DNA of 6,738 nt from Rhizobacter sp. (GTDB taxonomy: Bacteria; Pseudomonadota; Gammaproteobacteria; Burkholderiales; Burkholderiaceae_C), in assembly GCA_025351675.1 (NCBI GenBank), contig JANXVK010000094.1, forward strand, positions 1 through 6,738, in the 5' to 3' direction. Positions 1 through 4,529 of this stretch are shown here, one piece after another. How positions within the stretch are numbered: the first letter of the stretch is position 1; every line of letters begins with the position of its first letter. The notes beneath the pieces are model-generated. The model worked only from the letters and a program-made list of their open reading frames with translations. It made no database searches and was not told the origin of the DNA. Both the position numbers and the translations under genes were made by a program.

Positions 1-36
1 GCATCGTCAGGCGTTCGAGCGGGCGCATCCGGACGC

Positions 37-1983
37 ATGAGCAGCAGCGACCGCGCGGCCGAACGCCGACTCGCAGATCGGCGCGGCCAGCGTCGCGCGA
101 ACGGTGCCGACGAGTCCTGGTTCGGTGCGTTCAGCGCCGACGGCGACACGCAAGTCCGGAATGACGAGCGGCCGTTCGACGCGTCTGCCGTGCCTGCTCA
201 GCCGCCGTACCCGAACACGGGGGAATCGGGCGATCAGACGCAAGCCGAGCCCGTGCTCGAATCGGAGGATTCCCGGCTCGACTCGCGTTTCATGTCGCGC
301 GCTGCGGCCAGCGTCGCCGAATCGGGTCAGACGGCATTCGAACGGCTTTACCGGGTTTTCGTCGCGGCCCGTGCGGCACTGGGCGCGGCGCTGGTGGTCG
401 CGTTGGGCATCGGTGGGCTGTTCGGCCTGCGGCCGACGGCTGCGGTGATTGCGATCAGCGTCGTCTACGCCACGCTCGCGATCGGGCTGTGGATCCTGCC
501 CCGCTACGGGCGCGCGACGCCGCGTTCGATGGCGCACCTGCGCGGCGCGCGGTGGGCGGCGACGATCGGCGTCGACCTGCTGTGCTTCATGGGCTTGCAC
601 GTGCTCGCCCCCGGCTCGAGCCTGAACTACGTGGCGCTGCTGGTGCTGCCGGTGCTGATGGCGGGCGTGCTGACCACGCGCACGATGGCGCTGGGAACCG
701 CGGCGGCCGTGACGCTCGGCCTGCTGGCCGTCGCTTGGGGCACCGTACAGATCACGCAAGTTGCGCTGGCCGGCGCCGGCTTGTTTGTCATCACCGTGCT
801 CGCCGGCGAACTCGCCGGGCGGCTCGCGCGCGAGGAGCTGACCGCGCGTGGCAGCCTGGAACTGGCGCGCCAGCAGGCCCAGCTGAACCGCCTCGTGATC
901 GAGGAGATGCAGGACGGCGTGCTCGTCGTCGACCGGGGCGGCCGGGTCCGCGCGGTGAACCCGGCGGCGCGCCGGCTGCTCGCGCCCAGCGGCATGTGCC
1001 GGCCCGCGCCATTCCAGCTGCGCGGTGTGCAGGCCTGGGATGCGCTGGTCAAGACCGTGGAGCGTGCCTTCGGCGAAGCGTCGTGGCCGGAGGCCGGGCG
1101 CGACGTGGTGCTGCAGTTCGAGCCTGGCTCGGTCAGCTCGCTGGGCCAGCAGCGCACGCTGCGCGCGCGCGTGCGCTTCACGCGCAAGCGCGAACCGCAG
1201 GCGATCGAGCAGTTCTGCGTGCTGTTCCTGGAAGACGTGCGCAACATGCAGGCGCGCAGCCGGCAGGAGAAACTCGCGGCGATGGGCCGGGTTTCGGCCG
1301 GCATCGCGCACGAGATCCGCAATCCGCTGGCGGCGATTTCGCAGGCCAACGCGCTGCTCGCCGAAGATGCGACCGACCCGACCCAGCGCCAGCTGATGCG
1401 CATGGTCAGCGACAACGTCGAGCGCCTGAAGCGCATCGTCGACGACGTGATGGAGGTTGCGCCCGGCGCGGTCCCCGACGCCGGCGTGATCGACGCGACT
1501 GCGCAAGTCGCCTCGGTCTGCAGCGAGTGGGTGCGCGCGAACGGTGTCGTGCTCGGCGAGCAAAGCGTGTTGCAGGTGCAGTTGCCCGTCGAACCGCTGG
1601 GCGTGCTGTTCGATGCCGAACACCTGCGTCGCGTGCTCGTGAACCTGCTCGACAACGCTTGGCGCCACGCCGGCCGGACGCCGGGCGCGATTCAGTTGCG
1701 GCTCGACTCGCGCCACGAAGGGCAGGCCTTTCTGAGCCTGGCCAGCGACGGCGCACCGATCCTGCCCGACGTGGAGCCTTACCTGTTCGAGCCGTTTTTC
1801 TCGACCCGCAGCCGCGGCACGGGGCTGGGCTTGTATATTTGTCGCGAGCTGTGCGAGCGCTACGGTGCGACCATCGACTACCGGCTGCGCGCCGAAGGGG
1901 TGCCGCAACGCAACGAATTCTTCGTCGACATGCAGCGCAAGCCGCTGGGCCCGCTTGATGTGCGGCACCATCTGACCCCATGA
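37..1983 (+). CDS. pilS: PilS-like membrane sensor histidine kinase
   Basis: Probable kinase of the PilS/PilR system, which senses a membrane signal, autophosphorylates on His and passes phosphate to the adjacent regulator to control sigma-54 promoters, classically pilA. Visible order in 648 residues: a polar N-terminal segment (1-105); about six hydrophobic helices (near 109-131, 134-155, 172-191, 197-214, 217-237, 242-263); a PAS-like region (about 285-400) with the stretch DGVLVVDRGGRVRAVNPAA; the H-box GIAHEIRNPLAA with phospho-acceptor His425; an N-box with Asn540; an F-box LFEPFFST (583-590); and a G2 box GTGLGL (594-599). Six helices plus PAS match PilS topology. The G1 box reads SDGAPI (570-575) instead of the usual DNGPGI. 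The start is uncertain: ATG 37 has only a weak GGA upstream, the frame is open to base 1, and Met86 (ATG 292) would give 563 residues, closer to the roughly 530 of Pseudomonas PilS. It overlaps the next gene by 4 bases. It could be another NtrB/ZraS-like kinase; kinase identity is near certain, the PilS name less so. Confidence 0.8.
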   Translation: MSSSDRAAERRLADRRGQRRANGADESWFGAFSADGDTQVRNDERPFDASAVPAQPPYPNTGESGDQTQAEPVLESEDSRLDSRFMSRAAASVAESGQTAFERLYRVFVAARAALGAALVVALGIGGLFGLRPTAAVIAISVVYATLAIGLWILPRYGRATPRSMAHLRGARWAATIGVDLLCFMGLHVLAPGSSLNYVALLVLPVLMAGVLTTRTMALGTAAAVTLGLLAVAWGTVQITQVALAGAGLFVITVLAGELAGRLAREELTARGSLELARQQAQLNRLVIEEMQDGVLVVDRGGRVRAVNPAARRLLAPSGMCRPAPFQLRGVQAWDALVKTVERAFGEASWPEAGRDVVLQFEPGSVSSLGQQRTLRARVRFTRKREPQAIEQFCVLFLEDVRNMQARSRQEKLAAMGRVSAGIAHEIRNPLAAISQANALLAEDATDPTQRQLMRMVSDNVERLKRIVDDVMEVAPGAVPDAGVIDATAQVASVCSEWVRANGVVLGEQSVLQVQLPVEPLGVLFDAEHLRRVLVNLLDNAWRHAGRTPGAIQLRLDSRHEGQAFLSLASDGAPILPDVEPYLFEPFFSTRSRGTGLGLYICRELCERYGATIDYRLRAEGVPQRNEFFVDMQRKPLGPLDVRHHLTP

Positions 1984-3524
1984 ACAATCCTTCGCACTTC
2001 AGCCTGCTGGTCGTCGACGACGAACCCGACCTGCGCACGCTCTACGAGCTGACGCTGCTGCGCGAGGGTTACGACATCGAAACCGCCGGCACCGTGCAGG
2101 ACGCGCTGCTGCATCTGAAGGACCGCACCTACAGCGCCGTCATCACCGACATGCGCCTGCCCGATGGCAGTGGGCTGGACGTGCTGGGCTGGCTCGAAGA
2201 GAGCGGCCGGCGCGAGAAGACGATCGTGATCACCGCGTACGGCTCGGCCGAGAACGCGGTCGAGGCGCTGAAGGCCGGCGCCTACGACTACCTGACCAAG
2301 CCGGTCGACCTGAAGCAGTTCCGTGCGGTCGTGGCCTCCGCCCTCGGGCGCGCTGGCGCGGCCGCTGCGCCGACGATCGACCCCGCGAGCCTGCCTTCGG
2401 AGAGCGGCGCGTCGGCGACCGCCGCGCCGCGCCCCGCTGCCGCCCCGCGCGCACCGGCGGCACCGGCAAGCCAGGCGCTGAACCGCATGGCCGGCCATTC
2501 GGTCGCGATGCAGCAAGTGCGATCGCTGGTCGACAAGGTGGCGCGCAGCATGGCGCCGGTGCTGGTGAACGGCGAGTCGGGCACCGGCAAGGAACTGGTG
2601 GCACGCGCCATCCATGAGGTGAGCGTGCGCAGCGGGCAGCCGTTCATCGCGGTCAACTGCAGCGCGATCCCCGAGCAGCTGCTCGAGGCCGAGTTCTTCG
2701 GCTACCGCAAAGGCGCATTCACCGGCGCGATGGAAGACCGCGAAGGTTTCTTCCAGGCGGCGAATGGTGGCACGCTGTTCCTCGACGAGATCGGCGACCT
2801 GCCGTTGCCGATGCAGTCCAAGCTGCTGCGCGCGATCCAGGAGCGCTCGGTGCGGCCGGTGGGTGCGGTGGCCGAGGTGCGGGTCAACGTGCGCCTGCTC
2901 AGCGCCACGCACAAGGACCTGGCGGCCGAGGTGCATGCCGGCCAGTTCCGCCAGGATTTGTACTACCGCCTCAACGTGATCCAGATCCGGGTGCCGCCGC
3001 TGCGCGAGCGACTCGAAGACCTGGTCGCGATCAGCGAACACGTGCTCGAACGCATCGCGCACGACGCCGGCGTGTCGCCGCCGCCGCGCCTGACGCGCGA
3101 CGCGCTCGTGCACTTGGAGCGCTACCCGTTCCCCGGCAACGTGCGCGAGCTCGAGAATCTGCTGCATCGCGCGGTCGCGCTTTCGGGCGGCGAGACGATC
3201 GACGTCTACGATCTCGGGCTGCCCGAGTCGGTGTTCACCGACAGTGCCGCGCAAGAGCTCGATCTGATCACCGAGAACACGCATGGCGATGTGCTGCAGG
3301 CGGTGCATGCGCTCGCGCCGCTGGTGCCGGTCGAGGAGCCGCTGCCGAGCAACCTTGAGCGCCACCTCGATCACGTGGAGCGCGACATCCTCGCGCGCGC
3401 CTTGGAGCGCCACCGCTTCAACCGCACCGCGGCCGGTGCGAGCCTGGGCCTGTCGCTGCGGCAGATGCGCTACCGCATGGCACGGCTCGGTGTGAACGTG
3501 GGCGGCGACGCGGATCGCGAGTGA
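1980..3524 (+). CDS. pilR: PilR-like sigma-54-dependent response regulator
   Basis: NtrC-family activator that, once phosphorylated by the adjacent kinase, uses ATP hydrolysis to open promoters held by sigma-54 RNA polymerase. Domains seen in 514 residues: an N-terminal receiver with acidic pocket Asp13/Asp14, phospho-acceptor Asp57 (TDMRLPDGSG), Thr85 and Lys107; an Ala/Pro-rich linker (about 125-166); an AAA+ core with Walker A GESGTGKE (198-205), the sigma-54-contacting GAFTGA loop (245-250) and Walker B LFLDE (Asp269/Glu270); and a C-terminal Fis-type helix-turn-helix (about 478-502, NRTAAGASLGLSLRQMRYR). All catalytic motifs are intact. It is longer than Pseudomonas PilR (about 445), because of the linker and a segment between AAA+ and the helix-turn-helix. 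No good Shine-Dalgarno precedes ATG 1980. The ATGA overlap with the kinase stop suggests translational coupling. Class is certain; the PilR assignment rests on the six-helix PilS-like partner, with ZraR/AtoC-like regulators as alternatives. Confidence 0.85.
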   Translation: MNNPSHFSLLVVDDEPDLRTLYELTLLREGYDIETAGTVQDALLHLKDRTYSAVITDMRLPDGSGLDVLGWLEESGRREKTIVITAYGSAENAVEALKAGAYDYLTKPVDLKQFRAVVASALGRAGAAAAPTIDPASLPSESGASATAAPRPAAAPRAPAAPASQALNRMAGHSVAMQQVRSLVDKVARSMAPVLVNGESGTGKELVARAIHEVSVRSGQPFIAVNCSAIPEQLLEAEFFGYRKGAFTGAMEDREGFFQAANGGTLFLDEIGDLPLPMQSKLLRAIQERSVRPVGAVAEVRVNVRLLSATHKDLAAEVHAGQFRQDLYYRLNVIQIRVPPLRERLEDLVAISEHVLERIAHDAGVSPPPRLTRDALVHLERYPFPGNVRELENLLHRAVALSGGETIDVYDLGLPESVFTDSAAQELDLITENTHGDVLQAVHALAPLVPVEEPLPSNLERHLDHVERDILARALERHRFNRTAAGASLGLSLRQMRYRMARLGVNVGGDADRE

Positions 3525-3531
3525 GCCCGCG

Positions 3532-4131
3532 ATGACGGCCCGAGCGCGCGCGTCGGCGCCTTGGCGCGACGGCTGGTTCGATGCCGGTCGCCGTTGCGCG
3601 TCGCCGAATTTCGGGCCGCGACCCGAGGGTGTCGCGATCGAGCTTGTGCTGATCCACTCGATCAGCCTGCCGCCCGGCGAATACGGTGGCGACGGGGTCG
3701 AGCGCCTCTTCACCAACCGGCTCGACTGGGACGCGCACCCGTACTACCGGCAGATCTGCGGGCTCGAAGTCTCGGCGCACTTCCTGATCCGGCGCGACGG
3801 CGAACTGCTGCAGTTCGTCTCGTGCGACGCACGGGCGTGGCATGCCGGCGCGTCGGTCTGGCGCGGGCGCAGTGAGTGCAACGACTTCTCGATCGGCATC
3901 GAGCTCGAAGGGCTGGAGGGCGACGTGTTCGAGGCGCCACAGTACGTCGCGCTCGCCGGCTTGATCGGCGCGTTGCGCCGGCACTATCCGGTCGCCGCGG
4001 TGACCGGCCACGAGCAGGTGGCGCCGGGACGCAAGAACGATCCGGGGGCCGGCTTCGATTGGGCCCGGTTGCGAAACTCGCTGCAAGCGGCAGCCCCGGA
4101 CTTTCCCGAGGTCTTGGTCGAGCCGCGCTGA
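3532..4131 (+). CDS. ampD: AmpD, 1,6-anhydro-N-acetylmuramyl-L-alanine amidase
   Basis: Cytoplasmic zinc amidase of peptidoglycan recycling. It removes the stem peptide from 1,6-anhydroMurNAc-peptides imported from the periplasm; in species with AmpR/AmpC, its loss induces beta-lactamase. The 199-residue protein lines up closely with E. coli AmpD (187 residues): LIHSISLPPGEYGG contains zinc ligand His42, SAHFLIRRDGELLQ is the core strand, then AWHAG, NDFSIGIELEG with Glu124, and GHEQVAPGRKNDPG with zinc ligand His160, Lys168 and zinc ligand Asp170. These correspond to E. coli His34, Glu116, His154, Lys162 and Asp164, so the active site looks complete. There is no signal peptide, as expected for the cytoplasmic enzyme rather than a secreted AmiD/PGRP relative. 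ATG 3532 lies 7 nt after the pilR-like stop, with only a weak GAG-type ribosome site, so it is probably co-transcribed and perhaps coupled. A candidate terminator follows. Confidence 0.96.
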   Translation: MTARARASAPWRDGWFDAGRRCASPNFGPRPEGVAIELVLIHSISLPPGEYGGDGVERLFTNRLDWDAHPYYRQICGLEVSAHFLIRRDGELLQFVSCDARAWHAGASVWRGRSECNDFSIGIELEGLEGDVFEAPQYVALAGLIGALRRHYPVAAVTGHEQVAPGRKNDPGAGFDWARLRNSLQAAAPDFPEVLVEPR

Positions 4132-4141
4132 AATTGCGCGA

Positions 4142-4160
4142 CGCCGAGTCCGGTTCGGCG
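4142..4160 (+). other. small hairpin just after ampD
   Basis: CGCCGA (4142-4147) and TCGGCG (4155-4160) form a perfect 6-bp stem with a 7-nt loop, 10 nt after the ampD stop. No T-run follows directly, only GGGTTT a few bases on. It may protect the 3' end of the mRNA or assist the stronger hairpin downstream. In such GC-rich DNA it could also be chance. Confidence 0.3.
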
Positions 4161-4178
4161 CGGGTTTGCGCGTGAAAT

Positions 4179-4208
4179 GCCGCGCATCGCGAAGCGCGGC
4201 GGGCTTTT
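4179..4208 (+). terminator. candidate Rho-independent terminator of the pilS-pilR-ampD unit
   Basis: GCCGCGC (4179-4185) pairs perfectly with GCGCGGC (4194-4200) across an 8-nt loop. GGGC and a four-T run (4205-4208) follow. It sits about 50 nt after the ampD stop and about 90 nt before the nrdA promoter, the expected place for the end of the upstream transcript. The T-run is short and separated from the stem by GGGC, so intrinsic termination may be weak. An overlapping inverted repeat, GGGCTT (4201-4206) with AAGCCC (4216-4221), directly follows and could form an alternative hairpin. Confidence 0.45.
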
Positions 4209-4283
4209 AAAATGCAAGCCCATAGTCGGTCGGCGTCAGCCCGCGAAGCGTCGTTTCGGCGAGCGTTGCTGTACTGCGCCGAC

Positions 4284-4299
4284 ACACTATACGTAGTGC
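4284..4299 (+). promoter_or_regulatory. NrdR box 1 (upstream)
   Basis: The 16-mer ACACTATACGTAGTGC has perfect palindromic arms CACTA/TAGTG and fits the NrdR box consensus acaCwAtATaTwGtgt at 13 of 16 positions. NrdR is the zinc-finger/ATP-cone repressor that shuts off ribonucleotide reductase genes when dATP is high. The box overlaps the upstream edge of the -35 region and precedes nrdA, the classic target. Box starts are 31 bp apart, about three helical turns, the usual spacing of NrdR pairs. Confidence 0.85.
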
Positions 4300-4328
4300 T
4301 TGTGGAGGCAACAGGCCCCAGATATAGT
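4300..4328 (+). promoter_or_regulatory. predicted sigma-70-type promoter of nrdA
   Basis: A -35-like TTGTGG (4300-4305, conserved TTG) is followed by a 17-bp spacer and a -10-like TATAGT (4323-4328, 5 of 6 to TATAAT). Transcription would start near 4335, leaving a leader of about 180 nt. The elements lie between and within the two NrdR boxes, as expected for a directly repressed promoter. This is inferred from motif match and position only. Confidence 0.6.
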
Positions 4329-4330
4329 GT
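4315..4330 (+). promoter_or_regulatory. NrdR box 2 (downstream, overlaps -10)
   Basis: The 16-mer GCCCCAGATATAGTGT matches the NrdR consensus at 12 of 16 positions. The right half (ATATAGTGT) is near perfect and the left half is degenerate. Exactly 15 bp separate it from box 1, putting both on the same DNA face for cooperative binding. It contains the proposed -10 hexamer, so a bound repressor would block RNA polymerase directly. Confidence 0.75.
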
Positions 4331-4334
4331 TCTT

Positions 4335-4516
4335 TCATGCTATTCTTCGACGCTCATTTCGTTGCCTCCTGCACCGTTTCAAGACGCGCGCCGCCTCCTT
4401 CTTGCGCTCATCAAGGAGCCGCGTCGGCCGCCTGCCCGAAATCCCGGCCGCGACCTCCGGCGTGTTGAAACCAGGAACGCCATGAACCCCCAAACAAGAG
4501 ACCACGAGGGCCGACC
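4335..4516 (+). other. long nrdA 5' leader
   Basis: About 180 nt lie between the predicted transcription start and the nrdA ATG, long for a bacterial leader. It carries pyrimidine-rich anti-Shine-Dalgarno-like elements (CCTCCT at 4365-4370, CCTCCTT at 4394-4400, CCTCC at 4454-4458). A hairpin pairs CTCCTT (4395-4400) with AAGGAG (4413-4418) across a 12-nt loop. Near its end is a possible small upstream ORF. I recognise no known riboswitch and see no B12-box core, which would have suggested cobalamin control. Whether the structure regulates translation is unknown. Confidence 0.4.
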
Positions 4517-4529
4517 ATGCAAGCTGTAA
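4482..4529 (+). CDS. possible 15-residue upstream ORF overlapping the nrdA start
   Basis: ATG 4482 is preceded by AGGA (4473-4476) at 5 nt. It opens a 15-codon ORF (MNPQTRDHEGRPCKL) ending with TAA at 4527-4529, 13 bases inside nrdA but in another frame. Ribosomes translating it would cover the nrdA ribosome site and stop just past the nrdA ATG, which would allow coupling or attenuation of nrdA. The peptide has no recognisable family. It could be a chance ORF; its ribosome site and overlap are the only support. Confidence 0.25.
   Translation: MNPQTRDHEGRPCKL
4506..4510 (+). promoter_or_regulatory. ribosome binding site of nrdA
   Basis: GAGGG lies 6 nt upstream of ATG 4517 and is the best purine-rich site near the gene start. 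The next in-frame ATG (4568, Met18) has no comparable site, which favours 4517. The site lies inside the possible upstream ORF, so translation of that ORF would affect access to it. Confidence 0.65.

Noticed and set aside
489..1958. 489-codon + strand open frame inside the kinase gene in another frame
   Set aside because: Arg/Ala/Gly-rich frame shadow lacking any domain; the kinase frame carries the H, N, F and G2 boxes.
7..1971. 654-residue open frame on the minus strand opposite the histidine kinase
   Set aside because: It mirrors the codon pattern of the kinase, which has all family motifs; its translation is His/Arg/Ala/Gln-rich without domains, typical of antisense shadows in GC-rich DNA.
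2765..2785. TGGCACG sequence resembling a sigma-54 -24 element
   Set aside because: The matching TTGC -12 element is missing at the right distance, and it lies inside the Walker B coding region. Other TGGCAC occurrences fail in the same way.
1878..3716. 612-residue open frame on the minus strand opposite the response regulator
   Set aside because: The + strand encodes a motif-complete NtrC-family regulator; the antisense product shows no domain and runs across three genes.
4208..4213. TAAAAT as an alternative -10 hexamer
   Set aside because: No -35-like sequence lies 16-18 bp upstream, and the bases belong to the hairpin/T-run region after ampD.
4335..4516. Cobalamin riboswitch ahead of a ribonucleotide reductase gene
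   Set aside because: No B12-box-like core is visible and the enzyme is class I, not the B12-dependent class II; NrdR boxes explain the regulation better.
4212..4529. 105-codon + strand open frame across the ampD-nrdA gap
   Set aside because: It covers the NrdR boxes and promoter and has no ribosome site at its first ATG; only its last 16 codons, from ATG 4482, have a plausible start.
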